Source: Methanobrevibacter sp. | GTDB taxonomy: Archaea > Methanobacteriota > Methanobacteria > Methanobacteriales > Methanobacteriaceae | Reading direction: 5' to 3' | Length of the DNA stretch: 57,512 nucleotides | Assembly (NCBI RefSeq): GCF_017406825.1 | Contig: NZ_JAFQXT010000023.1 | Span: 1-57,512 of the forward strand | Part shown: in pieces, positions 42,734-52,645 of the stretch | Numbering within the stretch: the first letter of the stretch is position 1 | How the letters are laid out: every line of letters starts with the position of its first letter | Made by a program: the position numbers and the translations under genes | Notes under the pieces: generated by a model | Seen by the model: the letters and a program-made list of their open reading frames with translations, nothing else | Database searches by the model: none | What the model was told of the DNA's origin: nothing

Positions 42734-43603
42734 TTATAAGCCTAGTTCTTTACACTCTGCGTCAACGTATTTTTGGATTTTTTCAATGATTTCCTCATTT
42801 AAATGTCTGAATCTTTTTTGTGGAGCCAAATATTCTTTTACAGGTTTTCTTTCTTCAGGTCTGTAAGTGATTTCGAATTTGCCGTCCACAATTTCATATA
42901 AAATCCAGGATCCGGTTTCTACAGCCAATCTGCCCATTTCGATTGTTTTTTCGGAAGGGTATCCCCAACCGGTTGTACATGGTTGCTGTAAGTGGATATA
43001 TGCAGGACCTTTGGTTTCTGCAGCCTTTTTGACTTTGTTAACATAATCTTCAGGATATGCTATTGAAGCGGTTGCAACATAAGGTATTCCATGTGCCGCC
43101 ATAATCATAGGCATGTTTTTCTTAGGTTTGTCTTCTCCGAAACTTGCAGTACCGTTTGGTGAAGTTGTGGTGCTTGCACCGTATGGGGTAGCCCCACTTC
43201 TTTGGATACCTGTGTTCATGTATGCTTCGTTATCATAACAGATGTAGGTCATGTTGTGGCCTCTTTCCATGGCTCCGGATAAGGATTGCAAACCGATATC
43301 TACAGTTCCTCCGTCACCACCGAAAGCAACTACATTAACATCATCTTTTCCTTGAATTCTAAGTGCACTTTCCACACCGGATGCAACTGCACCTGAGTTT
43401 TCAAATGCTACGTGAATGAATGGAATTTCCCATGCAGTCTCTGGGTATGGTGTAGTCATAACTTCTAGACAACCTGTAGCTGAAATGGCTACGGTATTTT
43501 CACCTAATGCATTTAAAGCTAATTTAACTGCGATAGATGCTCCACAACCAGCACAGCCTCTGTGTCCTGGTGCTAATAAATTTTTATCAGGAATGTCCAC
43601 CAT
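42734..43603 (-). CDS. porB: pyruvate:ferredoxin oxidoreductase beta subunit
   Basis: 289 residues, the thiamine diphosphate-binding subunit. [18 protein letters not shown] carries two cluster cysteines. [21 protein letters not shown] ... [11 protein letters not shown] is the ThDP/Mg motif. It also has the [13 protein letters not shown] segment with a further cysteine. It forms the active site with PorA for reductive carboxylation of acetyl-CoA to pyruvate. It starts two bases after the porA stop. Confidence 0.95.
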   Translation of the reverse strand: MVDIPDKNLLAPGHRGCAGCGASIAVKLALNALGENTVAISATGCLEVMTTPYPETAWEIPFIHVAFENSGAVASGVESALRIQGKDDVNVVAFGGDGGTVDIGLQSLSGAMERGHNMTYICYDNEAYMNTGIQRSGATPYGASTTTSPNGTASFGEDKPKKNMPMIMAAHGIPYVATASIAYPEDYVNKVKKAAETKGPAYIHLQQPCTTGWGYPSEKTIEMGRLAVETGSWILYEIVDGKFEITYRPEERKPVKEYLAPQKRFRHLNEEIIEKIQKYVDAECKELGL

Positions 43604-43605
43604 TT

Positions 43606-44754
43606 TTATTCCTCCTTAAGTCCAATCCATGTGACGTCATCTTCAGGACCGTTTTTGGTTATTTCATAGATTTCAATCAATGATTCAGGAGTGATGTCTC
43701 TACCGCCTAAACCAGTAATGAATCCGTACATTTCTTTGTCGATTTTAAGTTTCATGTCAGCGTATAGTGCTCCGCTCATTCCGATTGCGAAGTTCTTGTC
43801 GACAACAGCCAGTTTGGCGCAGTCTTTTACAACCTCTTTGATTGCATCGACTGGGAATGGCCTGTATGTTCTGATTTTAAGTAAACCGACTTTTTCGCCT
43901 TTGGCTCTTAATTCATCTACGATAACTCTTATGCTGCTGCAAAGTGATCCCATAGCAACATATATGATTTCAGCGTCGTCTGTTTTGTATCCTTCAACAA
44001 GACCGTATTGCCTTCCAAATATTTCTGCAAATTCATCACAGGTCTTTTGGATTACATCAATTGATTTGTTCATTGCAACATGCATGTCATGTCTTGCTTC
44101 CATGTAATAATTCGGATCTGCAAAGTTACCTATGGACATTGGGTCTTTCGGATCAAGATAAGCATGTTCTGGAACATATGGAGGTAAAAACTTGTCTACA
44201 CTTTCTTCATCTGGGATTTCAACAGGTTCTACTGTGTGAGTTAGGATAAATCCGTCCAAACATACCATTGATGGGAGCAATATTTCAGGATTTTCTGAAA
44301 CTTTGTAAGCCATTAATGTTGTATCCAATGCTTCCTGTGCATTTTCAACGTAAACTTGTATCCATCCAGCATCTTTTTGTGCAATGGAATCTTGTTGGTC
44401 GTTCCATATGTTTAATGGAGCTGAAATCGCTCTGTTTGCATCAGCTAAAACGAATGGTGTTCTCATACCTGCTGCTGCATATAAAATTTCGTGCATCAAC
44501 ATTAAACCTTGTGAAGATGTTGCTGTAAATACTCTTACTCCGGCGCCGCTTGCTCCGACTGCAGCACTTATTGCACTGTGTTCTGATTCCACTTTGACAT
44601 ATTTTGCATCGATTTTTTCGTCAGCAACATATTGTGCCAAGTATTCTGAGATTGTAGTCTGCGGAGTAATCGGGTAAACAGGAATAACTTGCGGTTTAGC
44701 TAATCTTACAGCTTCTGCAACTGCTTTATTTGAGGTCATTACTTCTTTTACCAT
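43606..44754 (-). CDS. porA: pyruvate:ferredoxin oxidoreductase alpha subunit
   Basis: 382 residues with the POR N-terminal fold: [58 protein letters not shown]. It also has the C-terminal pyrimidine-binding part ([17 protein letters not shown]). It provides the substrate side of the Por active site. It sits 14 bases after porD. Confidence 0.95.
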   Translation of the reverse strand: MVKEVMTSNKAVAEAVRLAKPQVIPVYPITPQTTISEYLAQYVADEKIDAKYVKVESEHSAISAAVGASGAGVRVFTATSSQGLMLMHEILYAAAGMRTPFVLADANRAISAPLNIWNDQQDSIAQKDAGWIQVYVENAQEALDTTLMAYKVSENPEILLPSMVCLDGFILTHTVEPVEIPDEESVDKFLPPYVPEHAYLDPKDPMSIGNFADPNYYMEARHDMHVAMNKSIDVIQKTCDEFAEIFGRQYGLVEGYKTDDAEIIYVAMGSLCSSIRVIVDELRAKGEKVGLLKIRTYRPFPVDAIKEVVKDCAKLAVVDKNFAIGMSGALYADMKLKIDKEMYGFITGLGGRDITPESLIEIYEITKNGPEDDVTWIGLKEE

Positions 44755-44768
44755 TTCTCATCCTCTCC

Positions 44769-45011
44769 TTATTCTTTCACCATTTCGATTGAATCTGAAG
44801 GACATTCGTATGCACAAATTCCGCATCCTTTACAGTAATCGTAATCAATATCATGTTGTTTGTTTATACAGGAATCTGGACAGAATAAAATACAATTATC
44901 ACAATCAATACATGACTCTTTATCTAAGATAGGTTTGAAAGTTCTCCAGCTTCCAGTTTTATTATTTTTAGTATTTCCCGGTGTTTTAATTACACATCCT
45001 ATACTTACCAT
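44769..45011 (-). CDS. porD: pyruvate:ferredoxin oxidoreductase delta subunit (ferredoxin)
   Basis: 80 residues from ATG 45011, with GGTGAG upstream; ATG 45023 would contain that site. Two 4Fe-4S motifs ([15 protein letters not shown] and [12 protein letters not shown]). The N-terminal extension ([20 protein letters not shown]) is typical of PorD. It takes electrons between PorB and external ferredoxins. Confidence 0.94.
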   Translation of the reverse strand: MVSIGCVIKTPGNTKNNKTGSWRTFKPILDKESCIDCDNCILFCPDSCINKQHDIDYDYCKGCGICAYECPSDSIEMVKE

Positions 45012-45023
45012 TATTCTCACCAT

Positions 45024-45545
45024 CTATCCTATATCGTAAGCTTTTTTAGTAGCTTCAGCGTTTAACTCTCCGATTTTTCCTGGGAAAGTTTCCTTAATAA
45101 CTTCAAGAAGTGAATCAATACTTACCACATTGGTCTTTTTAGCGAAGTATCCTAAGATAATTGTGTTGACAATGTTGCGTCCTAACATGTCGAGTGCAAT
45201 ACCTGTTGCATCAATCTTGTGGACTACGTGTTCTCCACTGCCTTCAAAGGTTTCAGTGTTTATGATTACTTCAGTATTGTCCTTAATTCCTGAAAACACA
45301 TCTACTACATTCAACAATCCTTCATCTAAAACTAGAACATAGTCCGGATTATAGATTTGGTATCTCATTTCAATTGGCTTATCATCAATTCTGGTGAAAG
45401 CCATAACTGGAGCTCCTCTACGTTCAACTCCAAAGAATGGGAAAGCCTGGACATATTTTCCATCTTTGAAAGCTGCTTTAGCCAAAATTTCAGCAGCGGT
45501 TACGGAACCTTGTCCACCTCTTCCATGAAAACGAATTTCAATCAT
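45024..45545 (-). CDS. porC: pyruvate:ferredoxin oxidoreductase gamma subunit
   Basis: 173 residues. The start ([24 protein letters not shown]) is the hallmark of the gamma family, and [14 protein letters not shown] follows. It binds CoA in the Por complex. It is the first gene of porCDABEF and is transcribed leftward from the AT-rich 274-base gap (45546-45819) it shares with the divergent DHPS-like gene. That gap holds no other gene. Confidence 0.95.
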   Translation of the reverse strand: MIEIRFHGRGGQGSVTAAEILAKAAFKDGKYVQAFPFFGVERRGAPVMAFTRIDDKPIEMRYQIYNPDYVLVLDEGLLNVVDVFSGIKDNTEVIINTETFEGSGEHVVHKIDATGIALDMLGRNIVNTIILGYFAKKTNVVSIDSLLEVIKETFPGKIGELNAEATKKAYDIG

Positions 45546-45819
45546 TAATTCTCCTCCATATATTTATCATGTATAATCATTATAAATTCTAAAATATATA
45601 AATTTTATGATGAAATTTTATTTTTGAATAATTTTGTTTTAATTTTTTTGTTCAAATCTTTTATTTTTTCCCTATTTATTTAAAATTCTCTTTATATTTT
45701 TTGTTTTTTCATTATACAACTTCAACACCTTTTTTGAAAAAAATACATTTTTAAAAAATATTAAATTTAATATATTTAAAAATATAATTATTAATATAAG
45801 AAAATCGGTTGGGAAGTTT

Positions 45820-47424
45820 ATGAAAGTTTTAATAATTACGGGAGAGTTAGCATATCCTCTGATAAAGGAGGTTGTTTCCGGTTCAAAAGAAGATATAATA
45901 GTGCATATTGCAGATAATACTCAGGTGGCTGCATTTCTAACTCCAAGACAGATTATTAAAGAAGTAAAAACATGTTTCAATGACCAGCTGGATGACATCG
46001 ACATGATTCTGGTTCCTGGCCTTATCAAAAAAGGAACAAAGGAAATCACAAAGGAACTTGGAATCCCAACATTTAAAGGCTCAACCGATGGCGCTGACCT
46101 TGCAATGGTACTGAACCTGGTCGGAAGCATTGATTTGTCTGAAGACACCCCTGCCGATAAACTGATTGAAGAGGAAAAGCGAAAGGAAGCCTTCAAATTC
46201 ATCGATGAGTTTGAAAAGGATGAAGAGAAAATCACAGAACTTCTCAAAAAACCGAATAACATCATGATTAAGAACCTTCCGGTCGGCGAAGACTTCCCGA
46301 TGAGGGTATTGTCGGAAATAGCCAACGCACCATTTTTATCAAAAGAGGCATTAATCAACAAGTGCCAATATTTTGTTGATTCCGGTGCCGACATGATCGA
46401 TATCGGAATGGCTGCCGGTGAGGATTTCTCCGATAAGATTCCCGAGCTGATTGAAACTTTAAGGCCGATTGTAGGAGACAGGCCCTTAAGCATAGACACG
46501 CTCAATCCAAAGGAAATAAAGGTCGCCGCCGAAAACGGAATAGATTTTGTTTTAAGTCTGGATTTGGGAAACAATGTCGAAGTTCTTGAAATCCTAAAGG
46601 AAAAGGATATTCCTGCAGTATTGCTTCCTACCAATTTCTCGCAAGGCAAATCCCCTAAATCTCCTGCAGAACGCGTTGAGGCAATGCATCAATTAATAAA
46701 GGACACGGAAGGTTTGCGTTATGTTGCAGATTTGATATTGGACCCTGTAAACAGCGCCAGTATTGTCGAGTCAATCATCGCATGCTACGAATTCCACAAG
46801 ACAAATCCCGCACCAATGTTTTTCGGTGTTGGAAATGTCACGGAATTGATGGATGCCGATTCCGGAGGCGTCAATGTGCTGCTTGCAGGAATAGGTATGG
46901 AACTGGGAGTGAGCATATTGTTCACTCCAGAAGAAAGCGGAAAGACAAGAGGCAGCGTATATGAACTCGCAACCGCTTCAAAAATGATGTTTCTTGCAAA
47001 GCACAGAAAATCAATTCCAAAAGACCTGGGAATAAATCTCGTCGCATTTAAGGACAAGCATAAAAGAAATGACATTATCATAAACGAATTGGACGGCGTT
47101 GAGCAAACCCGTCAGGACAAACCCTTAAAGTTCGTCAGAGACAAGGCGGGCAGTTTCAAAATCAACGTCGATTACGGCACAACCGTAGAAAACAGTAAGA
47201 TCACTGCAACTCATTTTAAGAAAAACAAGGCTGACCTTGTAATTGTCGGCCATTCGGCAAAAGAGATATATGAGGAAATCATCACAAAAAATCTTGTAAC
47301 AAGAATGGAGCATGCCGCTTATTTGGGCGCTGAGCTTAAAAAAGCGGAAATTGCAATGATTACCGGAAAAGAATATGTTCAGGATTTTGATTTATTCAAA
47401 AATCCCGACGAATTCAAAAAATAA
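45820..47424 (+). CDS. DHPS-related protein (methanopterin pathway, TIGR00284 type)
   Basis: 534 residues, about twice the size of bacterial dihydropteroate synthase. The centre (residues 185-345) is a DHPS-like TIM barrel: [51 protein letters not shown]. Unique N-terminal (1-150) and C-terminal (380-534) domains flank it. In methanogens the homolog is thought to join the pterin to ribofuranosylaminobenzene phosphate in methanopterin synthesis. That assignment comes from the family. It is monocistronic with AT-rich upstream sequence. Confidence 0.88.
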   Translation: MKVLIITGELAYPLIKEVVSGSKEDIIVHIADNTQVAAFLTPRQIIKEVKTCFNDQLDDIDMILVPGLIKKGTKEITKELGIPTFKGSTDGADLAMVLNLVGSIDLSEDTPADKLIEEEKRKEAFKFIDEFEKDEEKITELLKKPNNIMIKNLPVGEDFPMRVLSEIANAPFLSKEALINKCQYFVDSGADMIDIGMAAGEDFSDKIPELIETLRPIVGDRPLSIDTLNPKEIKVAAENGIDFVLSLDLGNNVEVLEILKEKDIPAVLLPTNFSQGKSPKSPAERVEAMHQLIKDTEGLRYVADLILDPVNSASIVESIIACYEFHKTNPAPMFFGVGNVTELMDADSGGVNVLLAGIGMELGVSILFTPEESGKTRGSVYELATASKMMFLAKHRKSIPKDLGINLVAFKDKHKRNDIIINELDGVEQTRQDKPLKFVRDKAGSFKINVDYGTTVENSKITATHFKKNKADLVIVGHSAKEIYEEIITKNLVTRMEHAAYLGAELKKAEIAMITGKEYVQDFDLFKNPDEFKK

Positions 47425-47426
47425 TT

Positions 47427-47762
47427 CTAGTCAAAATCTGCCGGATCATAAGTCCCCTCGGCCTGTCCCGCCTGCGGGGTTGAACTGTCAGCACTGCTTG
47501 ATGATGATGCATCCTCGACTGCAGCACTATCAGAAGCGGAATCATCGCCAGATGAGGTGTCGGATTCGGAGCTTGAAGCGCCGGATGATGACTGGGTCGC
47601 TGTATTAATAGTATCGGTATTCGGATCGATGTTCGCGATTGGTTGCTGTGCGGATTCATCATTAACTGTTGCAGTTCCAGTTCCGTTCATGATGATATAG
47701 GCTCCTATAACCGCAAATATAAGAACTATCAGTGCAATAATCAGCACATTTTCGAATTTCAT
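47427..47762 (-). CDS. small N-terminally anchored Ser/Asp-rich protein
   Basis: 111 residues. An N-terminal membrane helix (VLIIALIVLIFAVIGAYIIM) is followed by an outer Ser/Asp/Ala-rich tail (SSSGASSSESDTSSGDDSAS) ending PADFD. No domain is recognised. The composition mirrors the protein at 20019, but the anchor is at the other end. It converges with the DHPS-like gene two bases away. Confidence 0.65.
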   Translation of the reverse strand: MKFENVLIIALIVLIFAVIGAYIIMNGTGTATVNDESAQQPIANIDPNTDTINTATQSSSGASSSESDTSSGDDSASDSAAVEDASSSSSADSSTPQAGQAEGTYDPADFD

Positions 47763-47884
47763 ATTTTAACCTCCCATTCTAAATCAATTACTTATATTAT
47801 GGTATTGTTACATATATATACATAAAATTTATATTAATTCACATTTAAATTTATTTTAACAACAAAATTTAGGAAGGTCAGAAT

Positions 47885-48739
47885 TTGCAGGTTGAAGATA
47901 TAAGTATAAAGGACATCGATAAATTACTTTTAGATGCAAGTTATGTTTCAAACAATGAGATTTCAACTACTCTTTACCTATCATTTCTGCTTGGAAAACC
48001 TATGCTTATTGAAGGTCCGCCAGGCGTTGGAAAAACAGAGCTAGCTAAAGTAATCGCAAAATCATTCAATAGGGACTTTTTCAGGATTCAATGTTATGAG
48101 GGAATCACATTCGAACAGATTGTCGGAGAATGGAACTACCAAAAACAGTTATTGCACCTTGAAGCCGCCAAAAACGATTCAAGCAATGTGGATGAAATCT
48201 TCGATGACGAATATTTCATAAGAAGGCCATTGCTCAATGCGTTTTTAAATGACAACGATTCAGTATTGCTCATTGATGAGATAGACAAGGCAGATGAGGA
48301 AGTTGAAAGTTTTCTGCTTCAGGCATTGGGCGAACAGGAAATTACAATCAACGATTTGGGAACATTCCAGCTTATGAATGATTTGATTGTCATACTGACA
48401 TCAAACTCACAAAGGTCACTTCTCGACGAGACAAAGGACAGATGCCTGTTCCTATACATCCCATACCCTACCATAGAAAGGGAAATTGAAATAGTCAAAT
48501 CAAAAATTCCCGAAGCGGATGATGAGACAGTATCATATGTCGTCAAAATCGTTCATCAAATACGCAATCTCAATTTGATGAAAAAACCGTCCGTAAGAGG
48601 TACAGTGGACTGGGTAAAGTCAGTTACCAACCTGGGAACTAAGGACATCGATCAGTCCCTTGAAGATAGCGTTGGCGTAGCCATCAAAACGGAAAGCGAC
48701 AAAAAACGTGTTATAAAAGATATTTTCAACAAAAACTGA
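47885..48739 (+). CDS. MoxR-type AAA+ ATPase
   Basis: 284 residues. Walker [11 protein letters not shown], Walker [11 protein letters not shown], sensor 1 LTSNSQR and arginine-finger region DETKDRC are in place. MoxR ATPases act as chaperones that assemble metal or cofactor sites together with VWA proteins. It starts at TTG 47885 behind AGGAAGGTC. The VWA gene follows four bases after its stop. Its substrate is unknown. Confidence 0.92.
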   Translation: MQVEDISIKDIDKLLLDASYVSNNEISTTLYLSFLLGKPMLIEGPPGVGKTELAKVIAKSFNRDFFRIQCYEGITFEQIVGEWNYQKQLLHLEAAKNDSSNVDEIFDDEYFIRRPLLNAFLNDNDSVLLIDEIDKADEEVESFLLQALGEQEITINDLGTFQLMNDLIVILTSNSQRSLLDETKDRCLFLYIPYPTIEREIEIVKSKIPEADDETVSYVVKIVHQIRNLNLMKKPSVRGTVDWVKSVTNLGTKDIDQSLEDSVGVAIKTESDKKRVIKDIFNKN

Positions 48740-48743
48740 TAAG

Positions 48744-49901
48744 ATGATTAATAGAATCGCAAAACTCTCAGCCGATTTAAGAAAGGAAGGTTTGCCGGTA
48801 AGTATAAGAAGCACACAATCGGCTTCAGAGGTTTATATGAATTTAGGGGATTCGGACAGGAATCTCTTAAAGACAGCGCTGATGGCAATCTATGTCAAGG
48901 ACAGATATGACATCCCTAAATTCTTGAAGGTTTTTGATGAGGTATTCGCACTTCCAAACCCCGAAAAGGAAATCCAGGATAATCTGAATCGCAGTAAGGC
49001 ATACCGGGGTACCGGACCGAAATCCAATAAATACGTCATCAAAAAACAGAATACCATCGGACAGAAAGTCCGAAAGGAAAAAATCAACAATGAAAAACTG
49101 AAGATGCTTTCAGGCCAGCCTCTGCTTGATGAAGCCAAAAAACTCGAACGCGATGGGGAGCTGATGAATAAGGATCTTACTAAATTGAACAGATTCGACC
49201 CTAGAATGCTGGAGATATGTCAAAGATTAGGTAAAAGAATCGCCAACAAACGTTCAAGACGTAAAATTCAGGCCACTACTCATAAAATTGATATGAGACG
49301 AACAATGAGGGCAAATCTGAAATATGGCGGAGTACCCATAGAGCTTGTAAAGGCAAAGCCAAGGCCTCACAAGAACGAGCATCTCTTCCTTAATGACATC
49401 AGCGGATCCTGCGAATGGATAAGCAGCTGGTTTTTCATGTTAATGTTTTCAGCCCAAACTGCATTCAAGAGGTCAAGAACCTTCGAGTTTGACAATAAGG
49501 TTATTGAAACAACCAAAGCATTGAAGGAAGAATATCTCATAGACTCATTCATAAAAGTAAAGGACATGCGAATCAAACATATGATGGTGCATGGAACTTC
49601 AGACATGTATTCGGCATTCAAGCAGTTCCAGGAAAAGGCAAATATCAACAATAAGTCTTATGTAATTATTTTATCAGACTGCAGAGACTGGGCGGGACCA
49701 AAAGTGAACGGGGTTCCGGCCAGTGTGGAGCTGGTTGAAGAGATGGTAAGGGATGCTAAAAAGGTGGTTATCCTCAACCCTGAAGAAAAACTCAAATGGG
49801 ATATTGTGGACAGCTGCGTTTCACTATATCAGGAAGCAGGAGCGCAGGTATTTGAAGTGAACACATTAAATCAGCTAGCCCACTTCGTAGAGCAAATGTA
49901 G
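48744..49901 (+). CDS. CoxE-like VWA-domain protein
   Basis: 385 residues. The N-terminal helical part is basic (KKQNTIGQKVRKEK). The C-terminal half has a von Willebrand A fold with the MIDAS metal site (NDISGSCEWISSW, DxSxS pattern). SYVIILSDCRDW is the second metal-binding loop. Partner of the MoxR ATPase upstream. CoxE/MoxR pairs in bacteria mature Mo-Cu CO dehydrogenase; the target here is open. ncsA follows after three bases. Confidence 0.87.
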   Translation: MINRIAKLSADLRKEGLPVSIRSTQSASEVYMNLGDSDRNLLKTALMAIYVKDRYDIPKFLKVFDEVFALPNPEKEIQDNLNRSKAYRGTGPKSNKYVIKKQNTIGQKVRKEKINNEKLKMLSGQPLLDEAKKLERDGELMNKDLTKLNRFDPRMLEICQRLGKRIANKRSRRKIQATTHKIDMRRTMRANLKYGGVPIELVKAKPRPHKNEHLFLNDISGSCEWISSWFFMLMFSAQTAFKRSRTFEFDNKVIETTKALKEEYLIDSFIKVKDMRIKHMMVHGTSDMYSAFKQFQEKANINNKSYVIILSDCRDWAGPKVNGVPASVELVEEMVRDAKKVVILNPEEKLKWDIVDSCVSLYQEAGAQVFEVNTLNQLAHFVEQM

Positions 49902-49904
49902 GTA

Positions 49905-50828
49905 ATGAAAATGCAATGTAGTAAATGCGGTAATCCTAAAGTTATTTATAAAAGAGAACAGTCAGGCCAGCTGCTGTGCAAAGACTGTTTCATAGACTCC
50001 ATTGAAAAGAAGGTAATAAGGACAGTCAGAAAAGAGAAGCTATTGGATAAGGGCGATAAAGTCCTTGTAGCTTTATCCGGAGGAAAGGACAGCGTCACAA
50101 CATTGGAAATCCTGAACTCTTTTCGTGAAATGAATATAATCGACATCTGCGCCGTAACTGTTGATGAAGGAATAGCCAATTACCGTCAGGAAGGTGTGGA
50201 CATTGCCAGAAGGCATGCCAAAAGGCTCGGAATCGAACATAAGGTGGTTTCTCTAAAAGAGGATTATGGAATCACCCTTGATGAGATAATGCAAACTCCA
50301 AACCACAGGGGGTCATGCACTTACTGCGGAGTCTTTAGAAGAACCATAATCAACAAGGCGGCCCGCGAAATGGGAGCCACAAAAATAGCGACAGGCCACA
50401 ACCTTGACGATGAGGTCCAGGCCATAATGATGAATTATCTGGAAGGAAACACGGATAACCTGGGCAAACTGGGAGCAAAAACAGAATCCAAAGCAGAAGA
50501 ATTTACAGTTAAAATAAAACCGTTAAGGGAAATTCCCGAACGCGAAATAGGATTGTATGTGGTTGCAAAAGAACTTGAAGTGCACTTCGACAGCTGCCCA
50601 TATGCGATGCAATCATTCAGGGGAGAAGTTTCAGAACTCATCAATCAGCTGGCTGAAAAGCACCCCACAATAAAATACTCCACATTAAGGGGTTACGATA
50701 AAATCAAGAATGTATTAAAAAACGAAATGCAGAAGGAATATGCGCATGGAAGATGCAGGAGATGCGGCGAACCTTCTGCAAATGAATTGTGCAAAGCCTG
50801 CTCATTTTTAGAAGAATTGGGAGTTTAA
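49905..50828 (+). CDS. ncsA: tRNA 2-thiolation enzyme NcsA (CTU1/TtcA family)
   Basis: 307 residues. The N-terminal zinc finger ([12 protein letters not shown]...LCKDCF), PP-loop ([11 protein letters not shown]), Cys pair for sulfur or Fe-S chemistry ([10 protein letters not shown]) and C-terminal zinc finger ([16 protein letters not shown]) match the archaeal Ncs6/CTU1 group that makes 2-thiouridine at wobble U34. A ubiquitin-like sulfur carrier lies three bases downstream, a meaningful pairing. The start could be ATG 49905 or 49911. Confidence 0.92.
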   Translation: MKMQCSKCGNPKVIYKREQSGQLLCKDCFIDSIEKKVIRTVRKEKLLDKGDKVLVALSGGKDSVTTLEILNSFREMNIIDICAVTVDEGIANYRQEGVDIARRHAKRLGIEHKVVSLKEDYGITLDEIMQTPNHRGSCTYCGVFRRTIINKAAREMGATKIATGHNLDDEVQAIMMNYLEGNTDNLGKLGAKTESKAEEFTVKIKPLREIPEREIGLYVVAKELEVHFDSCPYAMQSFRGEVSELINQLAEKHPTIKYSTLRGYDKIKNVLKNEMQKEYAHGRCRRCGEPSANELCKACSFLEELGV

Positions 50829-50831
50829 TAA

Positions 50832-51035
50832 ATGTCATTCAAACTAATATATAAAAAACAAAATGAAGAACGTGAATTGCCGAATGAAAACTACACCATA
50901 AGGGATTTGCTAAATGACTTGGAGTTGTCCCCTCAGACAATCGTTTCAAAACAGAACGGCGAACTGGTTATTGAAGATACAGTAATACAGGAAGATGACG
51001 AAATCCAATTGGTTCAAATAATATACGGTGGTTAG
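50832..51035 (+). CDS. ubiquitin-like sulfur carrier (MoaD/ThiS/SAMP type)
   Basis: 67 residues with a beta-grasp pattern and the C-terminal Gly-Gly (LVQIIYGG) needed for thiocarboxylate formation. DDEIQLVQ precedes it. Its place directly after ncsA suggests it feeds sulfur to tRNA thiolation, like Urm1 in eukaryotes or SAMP2 in haloarchaea. It has few other features. No E1-like activating enzyme is seen in the window. Confidence 0.88.
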   Translation: MSFKLIYKKQNEERELPNENYTIRDLLNDLELSPQTIVSKQNGELVIEDTVIQEDDEIQLVQIIYGG

Positions 51036-51037
51036 GT

Positions 51038-51898
51038 TTGAAGATAAGTTATGAATGCGGGCCATGCTTTTTAAGACAGGCAAAGGAGGCCTTGGATTTA
51101 TCCACAGATGATGAAGCGCTTAAAATGGAAATCATGGAAGACATATTCAAATTCTTAAGCCATAATTTCAAACAGAATACCAATTCCAACAGCACGGGCT
51201 CAAAGATGCACAACATGATCAAGCAAAAAACCGGCTGCACAGACCCGTATCGCAATGAAAAAATTGAAGGAAACGAAATCGCCATGAGGTATTTGCCTGA
51301 TGTGAAAAGGATACTGGAAAAGGACGACAGTCTTGAAAATCATGTCAAGATAGCCATCATCGGAAATATTCTGGATTTCGGAGCATTTACCCTGGATGAT
51401 GATATAGAAAGCGTCATAAGAAATTCGCTTGAAAAGGATTTGACCATCAAGGACATTGAAGAATTCGAAAAGGCACTGAGAGAGCACGATAAAGTATTGT
51501 ATCTTGTGGACAATACCGGAGAAATAGTATTCGATAAGCTGCTTCTGGAAAAAATCAGGGAATATGATTTGGACATCACGATTGCAGTCAAATCCGAACC
51601 CATCCTGAATGACGCCTGCATGAAAGAGGCGCTTGATGCGGGATTGGATGAATTCGGAAATATTGTGGAGATAGGCTGCGGAACAGTGGGATATGTGGAC
51701 AGTGAAATTTCAGACGAATTCAGGGAAATATTTGAAAATCACAAATTCGTAATATCAAAGGGAATGGGCAATTACGAGGGCCTAACAGAAATAGATTTGT
51801 CAGATAAAGATGTTTTTTTCCTACTATGCGCCAAATGCAACACAATATCCAGAGACATCGGTGTCAATCTGCATGATATGCTATTATTTAAAAAATAA
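51038..51898 (+). CDS. DUF89 (ARMT1-like) metal-dependent phosphatase
   Basis: 286 residues of the archaeal DUF89 group. The start (ISYECGPCFLRQAKEALDL) has the CxxC typical of this subfamily. LVDNTGEIVFDKLLLEKI near residue 155 and VISKGMGNYEGLTE with FLLCAKCNTIS at the end hold the metal-binding Asp/Asn and Lys residues. The family removes damaged sugar phosphates. It starts with TTG two bases after the sulfur carrier, so it is part of the same operon. Confidence 0.9.
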   Translation: MKISYECGPCFLRQAKEALDLSTDDEALKMEIMEDIFKFLSHNFKQNTNSNSTGSKMHNMIKQKTGCTDPYRNEKIEGNEIAMRYLPDVKRILEKDDSLENHVKIAIIGNILDFGAFTLDDDIESVIRNSLEKDLTIKDIEEFEKALREHDKVLYLVDNTGEIVFDKLLLEKIREYDLDITIAVKSEPILNDACMKEALDAGLDEFGNIVEIGCGTVGYVDSEISDEFREIFENHKFVISKGMGNYEGLTEIDLSDKDVFFLLCAKCNTISRDIGVNLHDMLLFKK

Positions 51899-51910
51899 CC
51901 GGTGAGAATT

Positions 51911-52645
51911 ATGATAATGGGTTTTATAGGTTTCGGAAAGGTTTCAAAAAATCTTGTTGAAATGATCAAATCTGAGGAAATAATGTTCGTCACTTCAGCC
52001 GAAAACAGGTCATCTGAAACAGTTGAAAATATCCGCAAATCCGATGTTCGGATTTTAGACACCTTTAAGGACGTAGCCATTCAATCAGATATTCTGATTT
52101 CAGCAAATTCACCAAAAAACGCCCTAAACATTGCCCGGGAATACGGCAAATATGCAAAGGGAATCTACTTGGATTTGAACAATATCTCTCCAGACACAGC
52201 ACATGAAATCAACGAACATGCTGATAATCTAGTCGATGGGGCAATCATCGGGAAAATCGATTCGCCAAATCCGACACTATTAATTTCAGGTGAAAATGCC
52301 GACGACCTGTTATTCCTGAGCGATTTCATCAAAACAGTCAAAATCAGTGACAGGATAGGTGATGCAAGCATTCTGAAAATGCTTAGGAGCACATATACAA
52401 AAACATTGTCCGCGCTGCTGATAGAATCCCATGAAATTGCAAAAATCCATAATCTTGAAGAGGAATTCTTTGATGTGCTGTCATTAACCGAAGGAAAGGA
52501 CTTCAGGGAAAAATCCCTGTCCAGAATAAACAATACCTTAAAAAGTTCCAAAAGAAAGAGTGAAGAGTTAGAAGAAATCATCAGTTATTTCAATGAAAAT
52601 GAACTGATAATGGTAAAGGCGGCTCTCAAAAAACTCAACCAATAA
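51911..52645 (+). CDS. NAD(P)-binding 6-phosphogluconate-dehydrogenase-like protein
   Basis: 244 residues from ATG 51911 (MIMGFIGFGKVSKNLVEM), with GGTGAG five bases upstream; GTG 51902 is less likely. The GFIGFGKVS glycine loop starts a Rossmann domain. NISPDTAHEINEHA and GAIIGKIDSPNPTLLISG match the cofactor/substrate cleft. The C-terminal part (DASILKMLRSTYTKTLSALL) is a DUF1932-like helical domain. The substrate is unknown. It follows DUF89 by 12 bases and overlaps the end of the nucleotidyltransferase gene on the opposite strand. Confidence 0.8.
   Translation: MIMGFIGFGKVSKNLVEMIKSEEIMFVTSAENRSSETVENIRKSDVRILDTFKDVAIQSDILISANSPKNALNIAREYGKYAKGIYLDLNNISPDTAHEINEHADNLVDGAIIGKIDSPNPTLLISGENADDLLFLSDFIKTVKISDRIGDASILKMLRSTYTKTLSALLIESHEIAKIHNLEEEFFDVLSLTEGKDFREKSLSRINNTLKSSKRKSEELEEIISYFNENELIMVKAALKKLNQ

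Noticed and set aside
45546..45819. Small gene in the gap before the DHPS-like gene
   Set aside because: Very AT-rich, stop-filled in all frames; best read as two divergent promoters.
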